From Dehalococcoidia bacterium (GTDB lineage: Bacteria; Chloroflexota; Dehalococcoidia; GIF9; AB-539-J10): 13,412 nt of DNA. The stretch's first letter is position 1, and the number at the start of each line of letters is the position of its first letter. Positions 1-6,189 of this stretch are shown here, in pieces. A program made the position numbers and the translations under genes. Under the pieces are notes generated by a model. It was given only the letters and a program-made list of their open reading frames with translations, did not search any database and had not been told where the DNA came from. The stretch lies in NCBI GenBank assembly GCA_018399375.1, contig JAGYOV010000011.1, positions 1-13,412 on the forward strand, given 5' to 3'.

Positions 1-644
1 CTAATCTAATCGGTGGTTATCTCTATGAACCCGAGGAAAATAATCCGATGTTAGGTTGGAGGGGAGCCTCTCGTTATTATGACGATAAATTTAAACCCGC
101 CTTTGGATTGGAATGCAATGCAATAGAGAAGGTGAGGGGAGAAATGGGTTTGACGAATGTGAAGGTCATGGTTCCTTTCTGCCGTACGATAGAGGAAGGG
201 AGGAGGGTAATAGAGACGATGGAGGAGTTTGGCTTGAGGCAGGGAGACAATGGGCTGGAAGTATATGTAATGTGTGAGATCCCTGCGAATGTGATCCTGG
301 CCGACGAATTCGCTGATATATTTGATGGTTTCAGTATAGGTTCGAATGACCTGACGCAGTTGACGCTTGGCCTGGACAGGGATTCTGACCTCGTAGCGAA
401 CATTTTTGACGAGAGAAATGAAGCTGTCAAGAGAATGGTGAAGAGCGTTATAGAGGCTGCGCATAAGCATAAGCCGAAGCGGAAGATAGGCATATGTGGA
501 CAGGCACCGAGTGATTTTCCCGAGTTTGCTGAGTTTCTGGTAGAATGTGGTATAGATTCTATCTCACTGAATTCTGATGTTGTGCTATCAACTCGTTTGA
601 ATATAGCCGAGGTTGAGAGGAAGATAGGATTTAGAGACAAATGA
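1..644 (+). CDS. ppsA: Phosphoenolpyruvate synthase, C-terminal part (5' end outside window)
   Basis: PEP synthase converts pyruvate and ATP to phosphoenolpyruvate, AMP and phosphate, feeding gluconeogenesis from C2/C3 compounds. The frame is open from the left edge (first whole codon at base 3) and begins inside the C-terminal PEP-binding TIM barrel. Visible landmarks are ENNPMLGWRGASRY at the edge, the metal-binding CEIPAN, GSNDLTQLTLGLDRDS, and GICGQAPSD, whose Cys (codon 495-497) matches the family's catalytic cysteine. It ends with GIDSISLN, as in PpsA rather than pyruvate phosphate dikinase. Only about 213 of roughly 750-800 residues are present, so the swivelling phosphohistidine domain and the ATP-grasp domain lie outside the window. 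The stop codon overlaps an ATG that opens only a 14-codon frame. No hairpin with a T-run follows closely. The family assignment is firm. Confidence 0.96.
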   Translation, partial: NLIGGYLYEPEENNPMLGWRGASRYYDDKFKPAFGLECNAIEKVRGEMGLTNVKVMVPFCRTIEEGRRVIETMEEFGLRQGDNGLEVYVMCEIPANVILADEFADIFDGFSIGSNDLTQLTLGLDRDSDLVANIFDERNEAVKRMVKSVIEAAHKHKPKRKIGICGQAPSDFPEFAEFLVECGIDSISLNSDVVLSTRLNIAEVERKIGFRDK

Positions 645-768
645 AGTTAATCGCAGGGGAATTGGCCTTGTTGGTAGTGCTGTAAGAAAAGTCGGCAAGA
701 CGAATATAACCTTATTGCTGGCATTGCAGAGAGTTGAGAAGTGTAGTGTAGTGTGTTATCAGAGACAG

Positions 769-812
769 GCAAGCTGGATGTTCTCTATCTGTGAGTTGTT
801 AGAGCAGCTTGC
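769..812. repeat. Bulged hairpin in the ppsA-dnaG gap
   Basis: GCAAGCTG (769-776) is exactly complementary to CAGCTTGC (805-812). Directly inside the right arm, TAGAG (800-804) pairs with CTCTA (783-787). The result is 13 bp, continuous on the 3' side, with a 6-nt bulge (777-782) on the 5' side and a 12-nt loop (788-799). No T-run follows, so an intrinsic terminator is unlikely. It could be a structured leader, an RNA element or chance. Confidence 0.4.
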
Positions 813-867
813 GCGCCCAGGCAGTTATCGTTCGAGCGTGTCTGGAAGGTGTAGCTTCCTTTGAGAT

Positions 868-878
868 AAGATCATCTT
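868..878. repeat. Left arm of an 11-bp inverted repeat upstream of dnaG
   Basis: AAGATCATCTT is the exact reverse complement of AAGATGATCTT at 1000-1010. Each copy is itself a near-perfect palindrome (AAGAT, one central base, ATCTT). The two therefore look like two copies of one symmetric site, centred 132 bp apart. This is compatible with an operator pair, but no regulator is identifiable. Confidence 0.35.
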
Positions 879-999
879 TTGCAGGGGAGAAAGGGCTTAT
901 TAGCTTGTGTTAGGTGGGGAATGATAGTGAACCGGTCATTTTCACTTATGTTACTAGAAGAGCTTAACGCTGGTATTTATTATGTTTAAAGAGGGAGAG

Positions 1000-1010
1000 A
1001 AGATGATCTT
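1000..1010. repeat. Right arm of the 11-bp inverted repeat, at the leader frame start
   Basis: AAGATGATCTT, the partner of 868-878, covers the start codon (1003-1005) of the 13-codon frame that precedes dnaG. A bound protein here, or pairing with the distant arm in RNA, could hide that start. This is inference from position only. Confidence 0.35.
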
Positions 1011-1044
1011 TCCAATCGGCCTCGAGGTGTTAATATCTAGATGA
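1003..1044 (+). CDS. Possible 13-residue leader peptide coupled to dnaG
   Basis: The short frame encodes MIFPIGLEVLISR and stops with a TGA (1042-1044) that overlaps the dnaG ATG (1041-1043) in an ATGA arrangement. It is preceded by a purine-rich GAGGGAGAGAAG (991-1002), a better-spaced ribosome binding site than dnaG's own. The dnaG GAGGTG (1024-1029) lies inside this frame. The arrangement suggests that ribosomes finishing the small frame restart at dnaG. The peptide resembles nothing I know. It could be real coupling or a chance frame, and no conservation evidence is available here. Confidence 0.4.
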   Translation: MIFPIGLEVLISR

Positions 1045-2819
1045 GTCTAATTGCCGAGGTAAAACAAAAAACAGATATCGTGGAATTCATTTCCCAGTAC
1101 GTTGCTTTGCAAAAGGCTGGGCGTAACTTCAAGGGTTTATGCCCTTTCCATTCTGAGAAGACTCCTTCCTTCTTTGTCTTTCCTGATCAACAGACGTGGC
1201 ATTGTTTTGGTGCTTGTGGTACAGGAGGCGATGTAATTTCATTTCTCATGAGGAAAGAGCAGGTTGATTTTCGTGAAGCTCTCTCCATTTTGGCGGAGAG
1301 AGCAGGTATCTCCTTGAGCTCGGCTGAAAAAGAGGGGACGAAGAAAGATGAAGAGAAAGAAGCATTGTTTCAGCTTAATAGATCTGCAACAGAGTATTAT
1401 CAGCGCATGTTATTGGATAGTAGGGAGGGAGAGGAGGCCAGAAGGTATCTGGATAAAAGGGGAGTTGCGCGGGAAATCGTATTGGAATTTTGCCTGGGCT
1501 TCAGCCCGGGTGGCCACGAGGGATTGAAGAAATATCTGGTTGATAGGGGCTATGAAGAAAAAGATTTGATCAAGGCTGGCTTGGTTATGGAGAGGAAGGA
1601 TGGCGGTATTAATGATCGTTTCTTTGAGCGCCTGATGTTCCCTATCTTTGATGGTCTTGGCAGGGTAACTGGTTTTGGTGCCAGGTCGCTGGGTGATGCC
1701 CTCCCCAAATATATTAATTCACCGAAAACGCTGATTTTTGATAAGAGCAGTGAATTATATGGGATTGATCGGGCCATACCTGCAATTAGAGAAAATAAGT
1801 CTATAGTAATTGTGGAAGGATATCTGGATGCCCTGTCGCTTCATCAGCATGGCTGGAGAAACGTGGTGGCTGCTATGGGGACATCTCTGACTGAGAAGCA
1901 GGTAGCCATCATCAAGAAGTTGACCAAGAGCGTTTTTCTAGCACTTGATGCTGATGCCGCTGGAGAAGAAGCTATTCTGAGGGGAATGGAAGTGATAAAT
2001 CGGGCAGGGGACAGAAAGGTAGTGCCGGTGCCAATTTCATCTGGATTGGTTAGGTGTGAAAGCGTGCTGGATGCTGAAATTAAAGTCGTTGCCTTATCTC
2101 AGGGCAAGGATCCTGACGAAATAATAAGAAAGGATCCGTCTCTGTGGCAGAACATGGTGGAACATGCACTCCCCTTGCTTGATTTTGCTATCGGTTCTGT
2201 GTTGGGTAAATTGGATATAGAAAAAGCTGCAGATAAGTCCCGAGCCATAGAAAAGCTGTTGCCGCTGCTGCGAGAGATAAAGGATCCCATCAGGCGCGCC
2301 CAGTATGTTCAGAAACTAGCGAGGCAGCTTAAGGTAAGTGAAGCTATTCTACTGTCTTATATCAAGCAGTCGGAAATTGGCGGAGTGAAGCGTAGAGAAG
2401 ATAATGCGATTGTGGGGAAACAATTCTCTCGCCATCTTGCCTCCAATGCCCTTGAAGAGTACTGCCTGGCCCTGTTGCTTCAATACCCAGAGCTTCACCA
2501 TTTATCTGCAGAACTGGTACCGGAATACTTTCAGCATATGGAGAACAGGGAACTTTTTGTCCGGTGGCAGCAATTATCTGATATTTCTAACCTCAAAAGC
2601 CAACTTGACGATATCCTTGCTGAACATCTATACTATTTACAACATAAAAATTTTCCCCCAGCTATTTATCAGAGCAGCCAAGAACGGCAGCTTGTCCTTC
2701 GAGATTGTATTCTGCGTTTGAAAGAGTGGCTGTTCCGGTCGTTGCAGAAAGAGGGAGTAAGAGCCGATCAGCAACTTCAGGAAATTTTTATCCAGAGGGC
2801 AAGGGGAATAGCAAAATGA
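1041..2819 (+). CDS. dnaG: DNA primase DnaG
   Basis: DnaG synthesises the RNA primers for leading- and lagging-strand replication at the fork, working with the replicative helicase. The 592-residue product is of normal length. It has an N-terminal zinc ribbon (C34, H37, C55, C59), the core with KYINSPKT (223-230), the TOPRIM catalytic motifs EGYLD (259-263) and DAD (303-305), GKDPDE (355-360), and a helical C-terminal helicase-interaction region. The second zinc pair reads CFGAC rather than the common CFGC, one residue longer. About 20 extra residues occur between the TOPRIM acidic residues and GKDPDE. The ATG at 1041 fits the family N-terminus (DIVEFISQYV) and has GAGGTG 11 nt upstream. It overlaps the stop of a 13-codon frame, and its own stop overlaps rpoD by ATGA, so dnaG and rpoD are very likely cotranscribed and translationally coupled. 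Confidence 0.98.
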   Translation: MSLIAEVKQKTDIVEFISQYVALQKAGRNFKGLCPFHSEKTPSFFVFPDQQTWHCFGACGTGGDVISFLMRKEQVDFREALSILAERAGISLSSAEKEGTKKDEEKEALFQLNRSATEYYQRMLLDSREGEEARRYLDKRGVAREIVLEFCLGFSPGGHEGLKKYLVDRGYEEKDLIKAGLVMERKDGGINDRFFERLMFPIFDGLGRVTGFGARSLGDALPKYINSPKTLIFDKSSELYGIDRAIPAIRENKSIVIVEGYLDALSLHQHGWRNVVAAMGTSLTEKQVAIIKKLTKSVFLALDADAAGEEAILRGMEVINRAGDRKVVPVPISSGLVRCESVLDAEIKVVALSQGKDPDEIIRKDPSLWQNMVEHALPLLDFAIGSVLGKLDIEKAADKSRAIEKLLPLLREIKDPIRRAQYVQKLARQLKVSEAILLSYIKQSEIGGVKRREDNAIVGKQFSRHLASNALEEYCLALLLQYPELHHLSAELVPEYFQHMENRELFVRWQQLSDISNLKSQLDDILAEHLYYLQHKNFPPAIYQSSQERQLVLRDCILRLKEWLFRSLQKEGVRADQQLQEIFIQRARGIAK

Positions 2820-4246
2820 GTCCAATTGAGGGCGAGAACATGGAATTAGATGATGAGGAGTCAGTCGAGTCTTCTGATGAGGAAATTGATGTGGACGTAA
2901 CCCAGAGCATATCTGTGCAGGAGAGGGAAGAGGAAGGGATTTCCCCTGTATCTCTGGAAGGGCATGAAATAATCGATGATTCTACGAGGATGTATCTTCA
3001 GGAGATCGGGAGAGTATCGCTTCTTACGGCTGGAGAGGAGGTGGTTATATCCGGCAAGACGGAGAGGGGGAGGTATTTAGTCAAAATTGAGGAGACTTAT
3101 TTCAATGAGCACAAGAGAATGCCTTCTCCAATCGATGTGGTCGTATACCTGCTTTCTGAATTGATCAGGTATCGCCCACTCGTTGAGAAAATCTGGAATT
3201 ACAATCAAATAAGCTCTCCATGTGATGGCATTGGAGTGGTTAAGAATCAAGAATTTCGTTCTGTTGTGGATGGAGTAATAGATTTAGTGATGGTCAATTC
3301 TCTCAGCAAAGAAGCGGAGGAAGATGCATCCACCATACAGGAAGCCATGGTAGATATCTCTCTGATCTGCAATATTTTGCCACAGGAGGTATTGGATCTT
3401 ATCGGAGAGAGGGCTTCATGGGAGGATTTAGAAAACCTATTGCACGATGAACAGTTCCTGACGCAACTTGGTGAAGAGCTTGGATTGCAGGGTTTCTTCG
3501 AAGAAATGAAACGTGAATCCAAGGAAGCGGAACAGGAGCTCATGGCAGCAAACCTGCGGCTGGTGGTTAGCATTGCCAAAAAGTATATTGGTCACGGCAT
3601 GTCTTTTCTCGATCTTATACAAGAAGGGAATATAGGGCTCATTAGAGCAGTTGAGAAATTTCAGTACAGGAAGGGATATAAATTTAGCACCTATGCTACC
3701 TGGTGGATCAGGCAGGGGATTACGCGTGCTATAGCAGATCAATCTCGTACTATACGCATTCCCGTACACATGGTTGAAACGATTAATAAGTTGTTGCGAG
3801 CGATGCGCCAGTTGACTCAGGAACTCGGGCATGAACCCACGCACGAGGAAATTGGCGCTCGTCTGGGCGTAAGTGCGGAGAGGGTAGAAGAGGTCCTGGA
3901 TCTTTTCTATCATGAGCCCATATCTCTGGAAACCCCGGTGGGTGAAGATGAAGATAGCCGTTTAGGCGATTTTGTTGAAGATCAGGCCAGTCTGGCTCCC
4001 GTTGAAGCAACTGCACAGCAGTTGCTCAGGGAGCAGATAGATAGAGTGCTCGGTGAGTTGACGGAGAGGGAGAAGAAAGTATTGCAGCTCAGATTTGGTC
4101 TTCAGGACGGACATACCCGGACTCTGGAAGAAGTGGGGAAGGAATTCAATGTAACTAGGGAAAGGATCCGCCAGATCGAGGGCAAAGCTTTGCGCAAGCT
4201 TCGCCACCCCAAACTTAGCCGCAAGATTAGAAGCTATATAGATTGA
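2816..4246 (+). CDS. rpoD: Primary sigma factor RpoD (sigma-70 / SigA)
   Basis: This is the housekeeping sigma subunit that directs RNA polymerase to -10/-35 promoters. The ATG at 2816 overlaps the dnaG stop (ATGA) and has AGGGG 9 nt upstream, so I prefer it to upstream in-frame starts inside dnaG. The product is 476 residues. A short, very acidic N-terminus (about 1-50) stands in for region 1.1. Region 1.2 (about 54-88) contains STRMYLQEIGR. A non-conserved insert follows (about 89-232). Region 2 (about 240-315) contains NLRLVVSIAKKY, DLIQEGNIGLIRAVEKF and the promoter-melting YKFSTYATWWIRQ. Region 3 follows. Region 4 (about 405-476) contains TEREKKVLQLRFGL and the recognition helix VTRERIRQIEGKALRKLR. 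The intact region 2 aromatics and region 4 helix mark a group 1 sigma factor. The last 13 bases overlap the 3' end of ffh on the other strand. Confidence 0.97.
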   Translation: MSPIEGENMELDDEESVESSDEEIDVDVTQSISVQEREEEGISPVSLEGHEIIDDSTRMYLQEIGRVSLLTAGEEVVISGKTERGRYLVKIEETYFNEHKRMPSPIDVVVYLLSELIRYRPLVEKIWNYNQISSPCDGIGVVKNQEFRSVVDGVIDLVMVNSLSKEAEEDASTIQEAMVDISLICNILPQEVLDLIGERASWEDLENLLHDEQFLTQLGEELGLQGFFEEMKRESKEAEQELMAANLRLVVSIAKKYIGHGMSFLDLIQEGNIGLIRAVEKFQYRKGYKFSTYATWWIRQGITRAIADQSRTIRIPVHMVETINKLLRAMRQLTQELGHEPTHEEIGARLGVSAERVEEVLDLFYHEPISLETPVGEDEDSRLGDFVEDQASLAPVEATAQQLLREQIDRVLGELTEREKKVLQLRFGLQDGHTRTLEEVGKEFNVTRERIRQIEGKALRKLRHPKLSRKIRSYID

Positions 4247-5595
4247 TTTTTGTTGGCGGCGATCATGTGCATCATGTTTTTGGGCAATTTGCCTCGTGAG
4301 AATGACTTGGTTAGTTTCTGCAACTGGTAAAACTGGTTTAGTAGCTGATTGATGTCATGGGGAGTAGTGCCACTGCCGCGTGCAATGCGCCGACGCCGGC
4401 TGCCGTTGATGATGGATGGGTTGCGGCGCTCTTCATAAGTTGTGGAAGATATGATAGCCTCTATCTTCCTTAGTTTCTTTTCTCCTTCCTCGTTGGACAG
4501 GGGCATTCGAGATAGACCTGGCACCATCTCAGTTAGCTGTCCCAGAGCTCCCATTTTGTGTATCTGGCGTATCTGGTGAAGGAGGTCTTCAAGGTCGAAA
4601 CCAGCGGTGCGCATTTTCTTCTCTAGGTTCTTGGCTTGCTCCTCGTCGAAGGTTTTTTGTGCTTTCTCTATCAGGGTCAGAGTATCGCCCATTCCCAAAA
4701 TGCGCGAAGCTACCCTGTCTGGATAGAAGAAATCCAAGTTGCTTGCTTTCTCCCCTGTTCCCATGAATTTTATGGGTACTCCACTGATAAATCGGATTGA
4801 GAGAGCAGCGCCGCCTCTGGCATCGCCATCCATCTTTGTCAGGATGAGGCCGGTAATTCCGATCCTGTCGTGAAATTCCTGAGCTATCTTTACTGCCTCT
4901 TGTCCTGTCATTGAATCTACGGCGAGCAAGGTCTCCACGGGTTCGAGCGCAGACTTCATGTCGGATAATTCTGCCATCAGGGCTTCATCAGTATGCGTTC
5001 TGCCCTGGGTGTCGATAATGACCCACGTTGATGCCAGCTCTTTTGCCTTTATGAGAGCTCGCTGACAAATGGCTAACGGCGTTGCCTTGTCGTTGTTGTC
5101 CCCCGCTTCTATTTCAGAATATACGGGTATATTTTGTTGCTCTGCTAGCGTAGATAGCTGTTCTATGGCTGCTGGCCGGCGAATATCACTAGCTACTAAC
5201 AGGGGGTTCTGTCCTTCGCTCTTGAGGTGATAAGCCAGCTTTACTGCCGTGGTAGTTTTCCCCGAACCCTGTAGGCCTACCAACAGGATAATTGAAGGAG
5301 GATGGCTAGCTGAGTTCAAACGGCTACAATCCTTGCCCAGTAGATCGATTAATTCTTCATTTACTATTTTGATGACCTGTTGTGCTGGAGTCAGGCTCTG
5401 CAATACTTCTGCCCCCAGAGCTCGCTTCTTTATGCTGGCCAGCAGTTCCTTGACCACCTTGAAATTTACATCTGCCTCTAGAAGAGCCAGCTTGATTTCT
5501 CGTAAAGCTTTGTCTATATCGCCTTCAGTCAGCTTGCCCTTTCTTCCCAGCTTGTTGAAAGCATCGTTTAACTTTTGAGTTAAGATCTCTAACAT
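4234..5595 (-). CDS. ffh: Signal recognition particle GTPase Ffh
   Basis: Ffh binds 4.5S/SRP RNA and signal sequences on nascent chains, then docks with FtsY at the membrane to deliver membrane and secreted proteins. I place the start at the ATG ending at 5595, because MLEILTQKLNDAFNKL matches the family N-terminus. The frame stays open 30 codons further upstream, but that segment covers the promoter. The 453 residues comprise the N domain (1-90), the G domain with P-loop GLQGSGKTTT (107-116), DIRRPAAIEQL (137-147), DTQGR (195-199), TKMDGDARGGAALS (253-266) and GTGEK (279-283), and the M domain (from about 300) with the RNA-binding RRRRIARGSGT (400-410). The G3 motif reads DTQGR where DTAGR is usual. 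No Shine-Dalgarno sequence precedes the start, and a promoter -10 box lies 8 nt upstream, which suggests a leaderless mRNA. Confidence 0.97.
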   Translation of the reverse strand: MLEILTQKLNDAFNKLGRKGKLTEGDIDKALREIKLALLEADVNFKVVKELLASIKKRALGAEVLQSLTPAQQVIKIVNEELIDLLGKDCSRLNSASHPPSIILLVGLQGSGKTTTAVKLAYHLKSEGQNPLLVASDIRRPAAIEQLSTLAEQQNIPVYSEIEAGDNNDKATPLAICQRALIKAKELASTWVIIDTQGRTHTDEALMAELSDMKSALEPVETLLAVDSMTGQEAVKIAQEFHDRIGITGLILTKMDGDARGGAALSIRFISGVPIKFMGTGEKASNLDFFYPDRVASRILGMGDTLTLIEKAQKTFDEEQAKNLEKKMRTAGFDLEDLLHQIRQIHKMGALGQLTEMVPGLSRMPLSNEEGEKKLRKIEAIISSTTYEERRNPSIINGSRRRRIARGSGTTPHDINQLLNQFYQLQKLTKSFSRGKLPKNMMHMIAANKNQSI

Positions 5596-5603
5596 GGAAG
5601 AGA

Positions 5604-5633
5604 ATTGTAGTCTTTGCTGGACTTGGCAGTCAA
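5604..5633 (-). promoter_or_regulatory. ffh promoter (sigma-70 type, nearly leaderless)
   Basis: On the minus strand, TTGACT (5628-5633) and TACAAT (5604-5609) are separated by 18 bp; each matches five of six consensus bases. Only 8 nt separate the -10 box from the ffh ATG. Transcription normally starts about 6-8 nt after the -10 box, so the mRNA should begin within a few bases of the start codon. The absence of a Shine-Dalgarno sequence fits this. Confidence 0.7.
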
Positions 5634-5672
5634 CAAGGGGCAGCAGCAGCTGTCGTTTAGTAAAAGTATGCT

Positions 5673-5702
5673 TTGCAATTAACAACGATATCGTAATATT
5701 AT
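5673..5702 (+). promoter_or_regulatory. Promoter of the HIT gene (nearly leaderless)
   Basis: TTGCAA (5673-5678) and TATTAT (5697-5702) are separated by 18 bp. The -10 box matches five of six bases and the -35 box four of six. The preferred start codon at 5712 lies 9 nt beyond the -10 box, mirroring the divergent ffh promoter. A perfect 10-bp palindrome fills most of the spacer. Confidence 0.55.
5685..5694. repeat. 10-bp perfect palindrome inside the HIT promoter spacer
   Basis: ACGATATCGT is identical to its reverse complement and sits between the -35 and -10 boxes of the proposed HIT-gene promoter. That is a classic position for a repressor site. The symmetry does not extend beyond 10 bp, so chance remains possible. 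Confidence 0.35.
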
Positions 5703-5711
5703 ATGTTTCTT

Positions 5712-6188
5712 ATGGATCAAATCTGGGCTCCGTGGCGAATTGAATATATTCTGCGAGGCAAAGAGGAAGGATGTGTTCTGTGCCAAAAATCTCAAGAAGG
5801 TAACGACGAAGAAAATTTGGTTCTCTACCGTGGTCGTGCGAACTTCGTTATATTGAATATCTACCCTTATAATCCGGGGCATCTAATGGTAGCTCCCTAT
5901 AGACATACAGCGGATTTGCAGGATTTAACGCAGGATGAAGTACAGGAGCACTTCGGTTTTATTAAGAGGAGCGTAGAGATTTTGCGAAGAGTCATGGAAC
6001 CAGCAGGATTCAATGTTGGCTTGAATCTCGGTAGGGTTGCAGGGGCAGGGATAGATACGCACCTTCATACTCACGTGGTCCCGCGATGGACCGGAGATAA
6101 TAATTTTATGCCGGTGCTTTCTGATACTAGGGTGGTATCGGAGGCTCTATGTGATACCTACAAACGCCTGAAGGCTGAAGAGTTTTAG
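5712..6188 (+). CDS. HIT-family protein, AP4A phosphorylase/hydrolase-like
   Basis: Histidine-triad proteins cleave nucleotide phosphate bonds, for example diadenosine polyphosphates or adenylate adducts, through a nucleotidyl-histidine intermediate. The 158-residue product has the N-terminal signature MDQIWAPWRIEYI, a CVLC pair (21-24), the strand region NPGHLMVAPYRH, and the triad HLHTHVV (117-123) followed by PRWTGDNNFMPV. This pattern matches the branch that includes actinobacterial AP4A phosphorylases more than HinT. The substrate is not determined by sequence. I chose the ATG at 5712 rather than 5703, because the family begins with M-x-x-(I/L)WAPWR and the -10 box ends at 5702, so 5703 would lie upstream of the predicted transcript start. 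No Shine-Dalgarno sequence is seen. The gene diverges from ffh and converges with pheA, with one base between stops. Confidence 0.92.
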   Translation: MDQIWAPWRIEYILRGKEEGCVLCQKSQEGNDEENLVLYRGRANFVILNIYPYNPGHLMVAPYRHTADLQDLTQDEVQEHFGFIKRSVEILRRVMEPAGFNVGLNLGRVAGAGIDTHLHTHVVPRWTGDNNFMPVLSDTRVVSEALCDTYKRLKAEEF

Positions 6189-6189
6189 C

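Larger units (their letters stand above)
645..1040. other. 396-bp intergenic region between ppsA and dnaG
   Basis: No tRNA, rRNA or recognisable protein is visible on either strand. Contents I can point to are: a two-part hairpin at 769-812; a small stem GGAAG/CTTCC at 844-859 followed by TTT, too weak to call a terminator; an 11-bp inverted repeat pair at 868-878 and 1000-1010; a 6-bp stem AGTGAA/TTCACT at 926-946; three tandem copies of a GTGTA-like pentamer at 741-755; and a 13-codon frame at 1003-1044 coupled to dnaG. A TATTAT at 978-983 could be a -10 box, but no good -35 lies 16-18 bp upstream. The + frame from 646 to 861 is open for 72 codons but has no ATG until 778 and no recognisable product. 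Confidence 0.7.

Noticed and set aside
825..850. GTTCGAGCG, considered as a tRNA T-loop.
   Set aside because: The pattern lacks the closing C, and no acceptor, D or anticodon arms can be formed around it.
646..861. Open + strand frame of 72 codons after ppsA, considered as a small gene or frameshifted remnant.
   Set aside because: It has no ATG until 778, no ribosome binding site before that, and the translation resembles no family I know.
4264..4281. CATG/CATG stem followed by five T residues after rpoD, considered as a terminator.
   Set aside because: A 4-bp stem with half A:T pairs is too weak, and it sits in ffh codons.
5596..5685. Upstream extension of the ffh frame by 30 codons.
   Set aside because: It covers the proposed promoter and does not match the Ffh N-terminus, which starts at MLEILTQKL.
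5703..5711. ATG at 5703 as the HIT gene start.
   Set aside because: It directly follows the -10 box, upstream of the expected transcript start, and the family N-terminus begins at the next Met (5712).
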